A stretch of DNA of 64,000 nt, from assembly GCA_017428525.1 (NCBI GenBank), contig JAFRQQ010000013.1, positions 124,001 to 188,000 on the forward strand. The letters run 5' to 3'. A program made the translations under genes and the position numbers. Origin of the DNA: Clostridia bacterium (GTDB taxonomy: Bacteria > Bacillota > Clostridia > Oscillospirales > Acutalibacteraceae). Below the pieces are notes generated by a model. The model searched no databases. It was not told where the DNA came from and worked only from the letters and a program-made list of their open reading frames with translations. This document shows positions 44,477-53,292 of this stretch, piece by piece. Numbering within the stretch: position 1 is the stretch's first letter; each line of letters starts with the position of its first letter.

Positions 44477-46234
44477 ATGAACGATTCATTGCAAACTATC
44501 ATCTCCCAAGCGGCGGAATCCCAGATCTTCGCCGTCTGGTTCCTGATCGGCGCCGCGCTGGTCTTCTGGATGCAGGCGGGCTTTGCCATGGTGGAGGCGG
44601 GCTTCACCCGCGCGAAAAACACCGGCAATATCATCATGAAAAATCTGATGGATTTCTGCATCGGCACGGTCGTATTCATTCTGATCGGCTTCGGGCTGCT
44701 GATGGGCGAGGATCTGATCGGCCTGATCGGCAAGCCGGGATTCGATCTCTTCACCGCCTATACGAACTTCGATTTTTCATCGTTTGTCTTTAACCTGGTG
44801 TTCTGCGCCACGACCGCGACGATCGTGTCCGGCGCGATGGCGGAGCGCACGAAGTTCCTCTCCTACTGCGTATACTCCGCGGTCATTTCCGCGGTGATCT
44901 ATCCGATCGAGGCGCACTGGATCTGGGGCGGCGGCTGGCTGAGCAGCCTCGGCTTCCACGATTTTGCCGGCTCCTGCGCGATCCACATGGTCGGCGGTAT
45001 CTCCGCGCTCATCGGCGCAAAGCTGCTCGGCCCGCGCATCGGCAAATTCAAGCGTGACGCCGACGGCAAGGTCACGAAGATCAACGCCTTCCCCGGGCAC
45101 AACATCGCGCTCGGCGCGCTGGGCGTCTTCATCCTCTGGCTCGGCTGGTACGGCTTCAACGGCGCTGCCGCGACCACGACGGCGCAGCTCGGTTCCATCT
45201 TTCTGACCACGACGGTGTCGCCCGCCATCGCGACCGTGGTCTGCATGATCTTTACATGGGTCAAATACGGCAAGCCGGACGTTTCCATGTGCCTGAACGC
45301 CTCCCTCGCGGGGCTGGTGGCCATCACGGCGGGCTGTGATGTGACGGATGCGCTGGGCGCCTGCGTCATCGGCGCTGTTTCTGGCCTGCTGGTGGTCTTC
45401 GGCGTGTGGCTGCTCGACCATAAGCTGCACATCGACGACCCCGTCGGCGCAGTTGCCGTGCACTGCCTGAACGGCGTCTGGGGCACGCTGGCGGTCGGCC
45501 TGTTCGCGACCGACGCCGCGCCGGGCTACGCAATCGCAAACCGCGCCGGCGAACCGCTGACCGGTCTGTTTTACGGCGGCGGCGTGCGGCTGCTCGGGCT
45601 GCAGCTGCTCGGCTTTGCGAGCGTTGCCGCATGGACGGCGGTCACCATCACGCTGGTCTTCCTTTGCATCCGGAAGCTCTGCGGCCTGCGCGTAACGCGC
45701 GAGGAGGAGCTGCTCGGACTGGACGCCACGGAGCACGGTCTGCCCTCGGCCTACGCCGGCTTTTCCATGCTGCCGGAGGCGCTGGAAACCGAGGACGCGC
45801 CCGTGATCGTCAGCGGCGAGATCCCCGCCGCAGAGGCGGTGCCGGTCAAACGCGTGCCCGTCTTCGAGGCGGGTTCGCCGAAATTCACCAAGATCGAAAT
45901 CATCTGCAAGGAATCCCGCTTTGAAGCGCTCAAGGCGGCGATGATGCAGATCGGCATCACCGGCATGACGGTGTCGCACGTGCTCGGCTGCGGCGTGCAG
46001 AAGGGCAAGCCCGAATTCTATCGCGGCGTGCAGATCGAGGCGACGCTCCTGCCGAAGATTCAGGTGGATATCGTGGTCAGCAAGGTGCCGGTGCGCACCG
46101 TGATCGAAACGGCCAAGCGCGTGCTTTATACCGGCCATATCGGCGACGGAAAAATCTTTGTGTATGATGTTGAAAATGTTGTAAAGGTGCGCACGGGCGA
46201 GGAAGGCTACGACGCACTGCAGGATGTTGAATAG
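44477..46234 (+). CDS. amt: Ammonium transporter fused to a PII signalling domain
   Basis: Residues 1 to about 410 form an Amt channel of eleven expected membrane segments, with HDFAGSCAIHMVGGISALIGA (Amt signature), LGWYGFNGAA and IDDPVGAVAVHCLNGVWGTL. After a linker rich in Glu/Ala, residues about 469-585 are a PII (GlnB/GlnK) domain: KIEIICKESRFEALKAAMMQ, HVLGCGVQKGKPEFYRGVQI and VYTGHIGDGKIFVYDV. In the T-loop the uridylylation tyrosine of GlnB is not at its usual place (YRGVQIEATLLPK), so control is probably by ATP/ADP and 2-oxoglutarate only. A PII fused in cis can plug its own channel. GGGGCAATCTCCG precedes the ATG. Co-transcribed with glnN and purF. Confidence 0.93.
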   Translation: MNDSLQTIISQAAESQIFAVWFLIGAALVFWMQAGFAMVEAGFTRAKNTGNIIMKNLMDFCIGTVVFILIGFGLLMGEDLIGLIGKPGFDLFTAYTNFDFSSFVFNLVFCATTATIVSGAMAERTKFLSYCVYSAVISAVIYPIEAHWIWGGGWLSSLGFHDFAGSCAIHMVGGISALIGAKLLGPRIGKFKRDADGKVTKINAFPGHNIALGALGVFILWLGWYGFNGAAATTTAQLGSIFLTTTVSPAIATVVCMIFTWVKYGKPDVSMCLNASLAGLVAITAGCDVTDALGACVIGAVSGLLVVFGVWLLDHKLHIDDPVGAVAVHCLNGVWGTLAVGLFATDAAPGYAIANRAGEPLTGLFYGGGVRLLGLQLLGFASVAAWTAVTITLVFLCIRKLCGLRVTREEELLGLDATEHGLPSAYAGFSMLPEALETEDAPVIVSGEIPAAEAVPVKRVPVFEAGSPKFTKIEIICKESRFEALKAAMMQIGITGMTVSHVLGCGVQKGKPEFYRGVQIEATLLPKIQVDIVVSKVPVRTVIETAKRVLYTGHIGDGKIFVYDVENVVKVRTGEEGYDALQDVE

Positions 46235-46248
46235 AAAGGATGGTTGCA

Positions 46249-46392
46249 ATGAAGATGCAGGAACAAGCTTATGTGCCGCAGGTGGATTTCACCGCGCTCA
46301 CGCCGGCGCTCGCCATCGGCGGGGTCTGGCGTCAGCCGCAGACGAAACAGCCGCAGACCGTCCGGCAGATTCCGCACGGCCGCGCAGCATGA
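46249..46392 (+). CDS. 47-residue Gln-rich ORF upstream of purF
   Basis: AAAGGA (46236-46241) precedes an ATG at 46249; the 47-codon frame ends in TGA overlapping the purF ATG (ATGA), an arrangement for translational coupling. It contains eight glutamines, five of them in the stretch QPQTKQPQTVRQ. No domain, signal or membrane segment is visible, and I recognise no homologue. It may be a genuine small protein, a leader that couples purF translation to glutamine supply, or simply an upstream ORF. Support is its ribosome site and exact coupling; function unknown. Confidence 0.55.
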   Translation: MKMQEQAYVPQVDFTALTPALAIGGVWRQPQTKQPQTVRQIPHGRAA

Positions 46393-47780
46393 GCCTGCAT
46401 GAGGAATGCGGGGTCTTCGGCGCTTATGCTTCGGCGCCCTGCGACCTGGCGTCACTGTCCTATTACGCGCTCTATGCCCTGCAGCACCGCGGGCAGGAGA
46501 GCTGCGGCCTCGTCATGCGCACGCCGGCTGGCTTTGTTTCTCACAAGGACGTCGGCCTGGTCGGCGACGTGTTTTCCGCGCAGACGCTGCAGGGATTTCC
46601 GAGCGCGACCGCGGCGGTCGGGCATACGCGATACGGCACCACCGGCGGCAGCGGCAGACGCAACTGCCAGCCGATCGAGGTGCACCACTGCGGCGGCGAC
46701 CTCGCGCTGGCGCACAACGGCAACCTTGCCAACGCGGCGGCGCTGCGCGCTGCGCTTGAACGCAACGGCGCGATCTTTCACACCTCGAGCGACACCGAAA
46801 CGATCGCTTATCTGATCACGCGGGAACGCCTGCACGCCCCCTCTCTTGTGGAGGCGGTCAGCCGCGTGATGCTGCAGCTGGAGGGCGCGTATTCCCTTGT
46901 GATCCTCTCCGATCACCGGCTGCTCTGCGTGCGGGACCCGCACGGCTTCCGTCCGCTCTGCTACGGCTGCACGCCGGACGGCACCTGGCTTGTCGCCTCC
47001 GAAAGCTGCGCCATTCGCGCGGCCGGGGGCAGCGTTCTGCGCGACCTGCAGCCCGGAGAAATTCTCGTCTTTGACGAAACCGGCTGCACCTCCCATCGGG
47101 AGCATTGCAGCTCGCAGGCGAAGACGACCTGTATTTTTGAGTATATTTATTTCGCCCGGCCGGATTCCGTGATCGACGGCGTTTCCGTGCACGAGGCGCG
47201 CATCCGCGCGGGGGAAGCGCTGGCAAAGGCGCATCCCGTGGACGCCGATCTGGTCATCGGCGTGCCGGATTCCGGCGTGGCCGCCGCGCTCGGCTACAGC
47301 GCCGCCTCCGGCATCCCCTACGGGATCGGGCTGATGAAAAACAACTATGTCGGCCGGACCTTCATTGCGCCGGACGGCAGGCTGGACAAGGTCCGGATCA
47401 AGCTGTCGGCCATCGAAAGCGTTGTGCGCGGCCGCCGGCTGGTGCTGATCGACGATTCCATCGTGCGCGGCACCACCAGCGGCAGGATCGTGCGGCTGCT
47501 GCGCGAGGCCGGCGCGAAAGAGATCCATCTGCGCATCTCCGCGCCGCCGTTTCTGCACCCGTGCTACTACGGCACGGATATTGATTCGGAGGAGCATCTG
47601 ATCGCAAGCCGCCGCACGCCGGAAGAGATCGCCGCCATGATCGGCGTGGAGTCGCTGGGCTATCTGCCCGTTTCCGCGCTGCCGTCGCTGATCGGCGGTC
47701 ACGCCTACTGCGACGCGTGCTTCAGCGGCCGCTATCCGACCGCGGTTGCGCCGAATACGCGCAAGGATCAATTTGAATAA
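46389..47780 (+). CDS. purF: Amidophosphoribosyltransferase
   Basis: PurF uses glutamine amide to turn PRPP into 5-phosphoribosylamine, the first step of purine synthesis. The N-terminus MSLHEECGVFGAYA shows a short propeptide and Cys7, the class II amidotransferase nucleophile once trimmed. Then GHTRYGTTGGSGRRNCQPIE, AHNGNLANAA, the PRPP loop VLIDDSIVRGTTSGRIVRLL and C-terminal cysteines including YCDACFSGRYP. Bacillus PurF binds a [4Fe-4S] cluster through such cysteines; this one keeps several. 463 residues. The ATG at 46389 overlaps the small ORF; the longer reading from 46224 has no support. Purine synthesis alone in a nitrogen operon is noteworthy, tying a glutamine consumer to glutamine supply. 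Confidence 0.94.
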   Translation: MSLHEECGVFGAYASAPCDLASLSYYALYALQHRGQESCGLVMRTPAGFVSHKDVGLVGDVFSAQTLQGFPSATAAVGHTRYGTTGGSGRRNCQPIEVHHCGGDLALAHNGNLANAAALRAALERNGAIFHTSSDTETIAYLITRERLHAPSLVEAVSRVMLQLEGAYSLVILSDHRLLCVRDPHGFRPLCYGCTPDGTWLVASESCAIRAAGGSVLRDLQPGEILVFDETGCTSHREHCSSQAKTTCIFEYIYFARPDSVIDGVSVHEARIRAGEALAKAHPVDADLVIGVPDSGVAAALGYSAASGIPYGIGLMKNNYVGRTFIAPDGRLDKVRIKLSAIESVVRGRRLVLIDDSIVRGTTSGRIVRLLREAGAKEIHLRISAPPFLHPCYYGTDIDSEEHLIASRRTPEEIAAMIGVESLGYLPVSALPSLIGGHAYCDACFSGRYPTAVAPNTRKDQFE

Positions 47781-47799
47781 CACATTCTGTGATACGCAG

Positions 47800-47830
47800 G
47801 ACGCCCCCATGCTCAATGCATGGGGGCGTC
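47800..47830. terminator. Hairpin between convergent purF and surface-protein genes
   Basis: GACGCCCCCATGC (47800-47812) and GCATGGGGGCGTC (47818-47830) form a perfect 13-bp stem with a 5-base loop. T-tracts are weak on both sides, so it may act as a shared, less efficient terminator. Confidence 0.65.
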
Positions 47831-47846
47831 GTTGATTATTCAGAGA

Positions 47847-50800
47847 TTAAAGCGCGAATTTGATCGCCTGCTCAACGATCTTCAGGCGGCCGAAGAGCGC
47901 GCGGAAGAATCCGATCACGCGGGCAAAGAAGCCGTTGCTCACCTGCACCGTTTCCTGATCGGCAATCTCATTGCCGTCTTCATCGGTGACGGGGACGCCG
48001 GAGTCCGCGTCCACGATTTTGACCGTCACGGTAACGTCCTCGCGCAGCTCGGCGAGCTTGACGCGCGCCGTCGTTTCGGCGGCCGGCTCAATCCGCAGCA
48101 GCACGCCGTCCAGATACCAGGCGATCGCCTGCCCTTCGCCCAGATCGTTCGCCTCCGCGGTCAGCATCAGCGAATAGCGGTAGGGCAGCTGCGTGGTGCC
48201 GGGATTATTCTTGATTTTCACGGTCGGCGTCTTTTCCTCGACCGGCGGCTCCTCATAAGGCTCGGAGGCCAGCACCTGCCCGCAGACCGTGCAGATTTCC
48301 TCATTCACGCGGCGGTCCAGATCCAGGACCCAGTAGCCGTGGACATGATCCGCAAGGGGGATCTCCTCGGTGTAGCTCTCGCCGCAGCCGCTGCAGACCC
48401 AGAGGCGCTCGCCCGTCTGCTTGCAGGTGGCCTCGCGGGTCACGGTCGCGGTGTAATCATGCACATGGCAATGCAGCGCCGCATTCAGCAGCGGATCGTT
48501 GCCGCTGCCGATCGTGATTTCGTTCCATTCCTCCTGCGTGCCGGCATACGTCGCGTCCTTGAGCGCCGTGCAGCCGTCAAAGGCGTCCTTGCCGATCTGC
48601 GTGACGCTCTCGGGGATCGAAACAGACGTCATACTTTCGTTGCCCGCGAACGCGCCGTCCGCGATCGCGGTGACGGGCTTGCCGTTGATCTCCGCCGGAA
48701 TTTCCGCAGCGATCCGGCCGAATTCCAGGCCGGTGATTTCGATTTCATCCTGCCCCTTCTCGCGGTAGAATACGCCGTCTTTCGCGCGATCGAGCACGGC
48801 GTTCAGCGTAGTATCCTCCGCGGGGGTAAACGGGAATTTGACCTCGTTGCCGTCCGCATCCGCCCAGTACCGCAGGCCGTGGCCTTCCGGCGCAGTGTAA
48901 GCCGGCGCATCGGTTGCCGCACCGGCGGGCACCGTCTGCGTCGCGGCAGGTTCGCCGTTTGCAAGATAGGTCACCGTGTAGGCGAAGGACGCATAGCGTG
49001 CGGTGAAGACCAGATCTTCATCGCCCATCACAGTCGTTTCCGTCCAGACGCCGGCGGTCTCGGAATACCAGTCCACAAAGCGCAGGCCGATCTTTGTCGG
49101 CGCCTGCGGCGCAGGTACGGCGGCGCCGTAGGCATAGGTGTCCGCGGACACCGTGGCGCCCGCATCATCAAGGAAAGTCGCCGTATGCGTATGGATCGCC
49201 CAGCTGCCGACGGCAGTCACGGGCTTTGTGCCGACCTTGCCGTTGTCGTCATCCTCCAGCGTCCAGCCGAGGAAGGTATAGCCCTCCGGCGCTTCGATTG
49301 CGGGCAGCTCGATCGGATCGCCGGTGTGCGCGAACACATCATCCGGCAGCACCGCAGACGACGGCACCTGCCCGTCAAAGGCATACATCACGCGGTAGGT
49401 CTGCTGCTTCCAGACGCCGGTTGCCGTCACATCCTGCGTGCCGACTTTCCCGTCCGCATCGCCGCTGAGCGTCCAGCCTTCAAAGACATAGCCGGCCACA
49501 TCCGCAGGCGCGGGCAGCGTAACGGTATCGCCGATATAAGCGGTCGCTGCCGCGGGCGGCTGCACGCCGTCCGGCACCTCGCCGGTATAAACATAAGTTA
49601 CCTGATACGGGATCGCGGACCAGTCCGCGGTTGCATAGACGTCGGACTCACCGATCACCGCTTCGTCCAGCACGCCGTCGTCATCCGTCAGCTCCCAGTC
49701 CGTCACCTGATAGCCGGGCACCTCGGGATGCGCCGGCAGCGGAATCTCTTCGCCGGTATGCAGACCCTCCGCCGGGTCGGGATCCACCACGCCCGCGGGC
49801 GAATTGTTATAGTAATAATAAACCGTGTAGTCGTTCAGCTCGTAAACCGCGTCAAAGCGCAGCTCCTCGGTATCCTGAATGCCGTCCGGATCGGGATCCC
49901 ACATCAGGAACGTGCCGCCCTTGATATCCGGATCCTCCGGCACGGCAATCTGCTCCTCATACACATTCTGCGTCGTGGCGTAGAGCACGTCGTCGACATA
50001 GAAATAGGCGTTGTAGACATTGCCGTCTGCCGGGGCGCTCAGGTCAACGTCGCCGGTCACGGTATAGGGGAACGCAACGGCATTGCCCGCGCCGTCCGTC
50101 CAGCCGTCCGGCTTGTAGCCTTCGGGCAGATCGATCACTTCGATCTGCGTGCCGCCGTCGACCGTCGCCGTATCCAGCTCGCTGCCGTCCGCAGCAAGGA
50201 AGCGGACCGTGCAGGACAGGGGCTCATACAGCGCGGTGAAGGTCAGATCGCCCTGCACCTGCGCGGGCAGCTCATTGTCCCAATCCAGGAAGCGGAAGCC
50301 GGGGCGCTTCGGCGTTTCCGACGGGGCGGACGGCGTTTCGCCCTGCGCATAATAGGCTTCGATCGTCTTTGCGCCGTTCGCGAACGCGCCGTCGCCGGCG
50401 TCAAACGTATAGGTGACCGGCTTGGACGTCCAGAGCGCATAGAGCGTCTGATCCTCATAGTCATAGGTCAGCGCGGCGAGCTCCTCGTCCGAGAGCGCCG
50501 TGCCGTCCGGCGTGCGGGCAAAGCCGGCAAAGGCAAAGCCCTCGCGCGTGGGCAGACCGTCCATATCGACCAGCCCCGTCACCTTCTCGCCGATCACGCC
50601 GGTGAGCGTGGAGGTCGGCTGATCGCCGAAGCCGCCGCCGTTTGCGTCGAGAATCAGCTTGCTGAATACGCTGATCGTGGCCGGCGTCGAGGTCACGGTC
50701 GGCATCCAGCCGTTGCCGGGCAGCACATTGCCGGTCGAGGCGGCGCCTTCGTCGCCCATGGAAAAGCTGTAAAGGCCGCTCAGACCGGCGGAAGCGTCCA

Positions 50801-51410
50801 CGCCGAGGGCGGCGGGCACCTCCAGCACACCGGTCTGCCCCGCCGTGCGCACATAGTCATTCTCCGCCACGGCGAAGCTGTCCAGCTCGAAGATCCAGGT
50901 ATCGGCGGGCAGCGCCGTGTTGACCGCATGCAGCTGCCACTCCACGGAGCCGATCACAAAGTCATTCTCCTCCAGCGCCGTCTGCGTGAGCCGGCCGTCC
51001 TGCAGCAGGCGCGCAAGCTTGGCGTTGCTCGCCTTCTTCGTCTGCGACGGGCAGACATAAACAAAATCCTCCAGCACGGTCAATGCCGGGTTGACGCTCA
51101 TGGCCGTGCAGACCTGGTCGTTCTTCATGCTGTTGGTGAAGAACTGCCGGTCATACGCAAAGCCCAGGTCAAAGCTGTTGGTCGCGAAGTCCGTAGCGGC
51201 AAAGAAGCGCAGCTTCAGCGCCTCGCCCGGCTTCGCGCGCTCGGTTGCGACCCAGTTGCCTTCCGCATCCTTCCGATAGAATTGCATCGCCATGGTCAAA
51301 GCGGCGCCGTCCTGCGCAGCGGAATCCGCCGCGCCGGCCACAGACAGCACGCTGCAAAGCAGCAGCAGGCTGAGCAGCAGCGCCGGGATCCGTTTCATTG
51401 CGTTCTTCAT
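47847..51410 (-). CDS. Exported InlB-repeat / LRR protein with shared C-terminal tail
   Basis: The 1187-residue protein has a signal peptide (RIPALLLSLLLLCSVLSVAG, residues about 6-26). Residues about 35-245 are a cohesin-like beta sandwich (LRFFAATDFATNSFDLGFAY). Ten or so InlB/flg_new-type repeats follow (TFDAGDGAFANGAKTI, LRFDAVYELNDYTVYYYYNN and repeats ending GWTLSGDADGKVGT, GWTLEDDDNGKVGT), then a BspA-type LRR block (DGAFAGNESMTSVSIPESV, KDAFDGCTALKDATY), a cysteine pair block (ATCKQTGERLWVCSGCG), an Ig-like domain beginning VKIKN, and the tail NGFFARVIGFFRALFG close to that of the protein at 5838. AGGAGG lies seven bases before the ATG at 51410; an ATG at 51413 is possible. Surface adhesin-like; function unknown. 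Confidence 0.87.
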   Translation of the reverse strand: MKNAMKRIPALLLSLLLLCSVLSVAGAADSAAQDGAALTMAMQFYRKDAEGNWVATERAKPGEALKLRFFAATDFATNSFDLGFAYDRQFFTNSMKNDQVCTAMSVNPALTVLEDFVYVCPSQTKKASNAKLARLLQDGRLTQTALEENDFVIGSVEWQLHAVNTALPADTWIFELDSFAVAENDYVRTAGQTGVLEVPAALGVDASAGLSGLYSFSMGDEGAASTGNVLPGNGWMPTVTSTPATISVFSKLILDANGGGFGDQPTSTLTGVIGEKVTGLVDMDGLPTREGFAFAGFARTPDGTALSDEELAALTYDYEDQTLYALWTSKPVTYTFDAGDGAFANGAKTIEAYYAQGETPSAPSETPKRPGFRFLDWDNELPAQVQGDLTFTALYEPLSCTVRFLAADGSELDTATVDGGTQIEVIDLPEGYKPDGWTDGAGNAVAFPYTVTGDVDLSAPADGNVYNAYFYVDDVLYATTQNVYEEQIAVPEDPDIKGGTFLMWDPDPDGIQDTEELRFDAVYELNDYTVYYYYNNSPAGVVDPDPAEGLHTGEEIPLPAHPEVPGYQVTDWELTDDDGVLDEAVIGESDVYATADWSAIPYQVTYVYTGEVPDGVQPPAAATAYIGDTVTLPAPADVAGYVFEGWTLSGDADGKVGTQDVTATGVWKQQTYRVMYAFDGQVPSSAVLPDDVFAHTGDPIELPAIEAPEGYTFLGWTLEDDDNGKVGTKPVTAVGSWAIHTHTATFLDDAGATVSADTYAYGAAVPAPQAPTKIGLRFVDWYSETAGVWTETTVMGDEDLVFTARYASFAYTVTYLANGEPAATQTVPAGAATDAPAYTAPEGHGLRYWADADGNEVKFPFTPAEDTTLNAVLDRAKDGVFYREKGQDEIEITGLEFGRIAAEIPAEINGKPVTAIADGAFAGNESMTSVSIPESVTQIGKDAFDGCTALKDATYAGTQEEWNEITIGSGNDPLLNAALHCHVHDYTATVTREATCKQTGERLWVCSGCGESYTEEIPLADHVHGYWVLDLDRRVNEEICTVCGQVLASEPYEEPPVEEKTPTVKIKNNPGTTQLPYRYSLMLTAEANDLGEGQAIAWYLDGVLLRIEPAAETTARVKLAELREDVTVTVKIVDADSGVPVTDEDGNEIADQETVQVSNGFFARVIGFFRALFGRLKIVEQAIKFAL

Positions 51411-51467
51411 CATGGGGCCTCCTTCATGCGGCTCCGCCCGTCGGCAGGAACCGGAGTCTTTGGTTTT

Positions 51468-51496
51468 ATTATAAATCCAAATTTGCAGAATGTCAA
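51468..51496 (-). promoter_or_regulatory. Promoter of the 1187-residue surface protein gene
   Basis: Minus strand perfect TTGACA (51496-51491), 17-base spacer, perfect TATAAT (51473-51468), 57 bases before the start. Confidence 0.85.
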
Positions 51497-51505
51497 CGAC
51501 GGCGC

Positions 51506-51545
51506 AAAAAAAGCCGCCTGCGGCGCGGGATGCGTCACGGACGGC
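51506..51545 (-). terminator. Terminator of the iorAB-paaK-ACT operon
   Basis: On the minus strand GCCGTC (51545-51540) pairs with GGCGGC (51518-51513), with GACGC/GCG pairing inside, then eight T-run bases near 51512-51506. Confidence 0.7.
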
Positions 51546-51558
51546 AGAATCCGTTTTT

Positions 51559-51945
51559 TCAGGCAAGCAGCGCTTCGAGCGCTTCCGGCTGATCGACCTT
51601 GAAGACCAGCTTGGCCTCGTCGTTCTTTGCGTCGATGGTCGAATACATGTATTCGATATCGATATTCGCCTGGGCGATCTTGCCGAGCACGGCGTTCAGA
51701 CCGCCGACTCTGTTGGGCACGGAGATGACCTGCACGGGGTTGACGGAAACGACGCAGCCCGCGCCGATGAGCACATCCGTCGCCTTCGCGACGTCGTCCA
51801 CCAGCAGGCGGAGAATGCCGTAATCCTTGGTCTCCGCAATGTTGAGCGCCTTGAGATCCACATCCGCGTCGGCGAGAATGCTCGTGATCTCATGCAGCTG
51901 ACCGTATCTGTTTTCGAGAAAAACGGAAATCTGTTTGACTGTCAT
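51559..51945 (-). CDS. Tandem ACT-domain protein of the aromatic-catabolism operon
   Basis: The 128 residues are two ACT domains in a row: TVKQISVFLENRYGQLHEIT (1-65) and a second half with VISVPNRVGGLNAVLGKIAQ (66-128). ACT pairs bind amino acids, and free-standing ones near phenylacetate-CoA ligase and indolepyruvate oxidoreductase are a known genomic pattern in anaerobes, suggesting it senses an aromatic amino acid and adjusts the enzymes or their expression. There is no DNA-binding domain. Last gene of the operon, 14 bases after paaK. Confidence 0.9.
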   Translation of the reverse strand: MTVKQISVFLENRYGQLHEITSILADADVDLKALNIAETKDYGILRLLVDDVAKATDVLIGAGCVVSVNPVQVISVPNRVGGLNAVLGKIAQANIDIEYMYSTIDAKNDEAKLVFKVDQPEALEALLA

Positions 51946-51959
51946 TGCCGCTGCCTCCT

Positions 51960-53258
51960 TTAAATCTTTCTGTTGTCGATCACGCGCACGGCCTTGCCCT
52001 CGCTGCGGGTGATGCTCTTGGGCGCGACCAGGTGCACCTTGGCATAGATGCCGAGCATCGCCTTGAGCGCCGCGACCAGCTTCTTTTCCATTTCGGACAC
52101 CTGACCGAGGTTGTCGGTGAATTTCTCGGGCGTCATTTCCACGTTGACGTCCAGCGTGTCGGAATTATTGACACGGTCGACGATCAGCTGATAATTCGCC
52201 TGATAGCCCTGCTCGAGCAGCACGGCTTCGATCTGGGACGGGAAGACGTTGACGCCCTTGATGATGAGCATATCGTCGCTGCGTCCGCGCGGCTTGACCA
52301 TCTTGATGAAGGTGCGCCCGCAGGAGCAGGTCTTGCGCGTGAGCACGCAGATATCCTTCGTGCGGTAACGGATAACCGGGAACGCCTCTTTGTCAAGGCA
52401 GGTGAACACCAGCTCGCCCTCAGCGCCCTCGGGCAGGATCTCGCCGGTATCGGGATCAATGATTTCCGCATAGAAATGGTCCTCATTGATATGCATGCCG
52501 GTCTGCTCCTCGCATTCAAACGACACGCCGGGGCCGCTGATTTCGGTCAGACCGTAAATATCATACGCCTTGATGCCCAGGGACTGCTCGATGTCGCGGC
52601 GCATTTCCTCGCTCCACGCCTCGGCGCCGAAGATGCCGGCCTTGAGCTTGATCTGATCGCGCAGGCCGCGCTCCTTGATGCTCTCCGCCAGATACGCCGC
52701 GTAAGAGGGCGTGCAGCAGATGATCGTGGCGCCAAGATCCGTCATGAACTGCAGCTGCCGGTCGGTGTTGCCGGAGCTCATGGGCAGCGTCAGGCAGCCC
52801 AGCTTGTGGGAGCCGCCGTTGAGGCCCGGGCCGCCGGTGAACAGACCGTAGCCGTAGGACACCTGCACCACATCCTCCTTCGTGCCGCCGGTCGCCGCAA
52901 TCGCGCGCGCGCAGCATTCTTCCCAGATGTCGATGTCGTGCTGCGTATAATAAGCGATCACGCGCTTGCCGGTCGTGCCGGAGGTGGACTGGATGCGCAC
53001 GCAATCCGCCAGCGGCTTTGCCAGCATGGCGTAGGGATAGTGCTCGCGCAGGTCATCCTTGCTCGTGAAGGGCAGCTTGCCGATATCATCCAGGCTCTGA
53101 ATGTCATCGAGCGTGAGGCCCGCGGCCTCCATCTTTCTGCGGTAATCGGGGCAATCATTCCACACATGTGCCATCTGCTTGCGGAATTTTTCATTCTGCA
53201 GCGCCTTGATCTGCGCGGCCGGCATGGTTTCGATCGCCGGTTGGAAGTAGTTGCTCAT
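51960..53258 (-). CDS. paaK: Phenylacetate-CoA ligase
   Basis: The 432-residue adenylate-forming enzyme is of the PaaK type: STSGTTGKRVIAYYTQ (ATP loop) after a short N-terminal domain, YGLTEISGPGVSFEC, GELVFTCLDKEAFPVIRYRT and FPSQIEAVLLE. It would activate phenylacetate, 4-hydroxyphenylacetate or indoleacetate to the CoA ester, or work in reverse to make ATP when aryl-pyruvates are oxidised by the indolepyruvate oxidoreductase encoded upstream. The ring-oxidising paa genes are absent, as expected for an anaerobe. Substrate range is inferred from the neighbours. Separated from iorB by 34 bases. Confidence 0.92.
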   Translation of the reverse strand: MSNYFQPAIETMPAAQIKALQNEKFRKQMAHVWNDCPDYRRKMEAAGLTLDDIQSLDDIGKLPFTSKDDLREHYPYAMLAKPLADCVRIQSTSGTTGKRVIAYYTQHDIDIWEECCARAIAATGGTKEDVVQVSYGYGLFTGGPGLNGGSHKLGCLTLPMSSGNTDRQLQFMTDLGATIICCTPSYAAYLAESIKERGLRDQIKLKAGIFGAEAWSEEMRRDIEQSLGIKAYDIYGLTEISGPGVSFECEEQTGMHINEDHFYAEIIDPDTGEILPEGAEGELVFTCLDKEAFPVIRYRTKDICVLTRKTCSCGRTFIKMVKPRGRSDDMLIIKGVNVFPSQIEAVLLEQGYQANYQLIVDRVNNSDTLDVNVEMTPEKFTDNLGQVSEMEKKLVAALKAMLGIYAKVHLVAPKSITRSEGKAVRVIDNRKI

Positions 53259-53292
53259 GGTCTGTCATCTCCTTTTTTCTCTTTCTGAATGG

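Noticed and set aside
47820..51602. A 1260-residue open frame on the plus strand
   Set aside because: Antisense to the 1187-residue surface protein, which has promoter, ribosome site and signal peptide; the antisense frame is Arg-rich and featureless.
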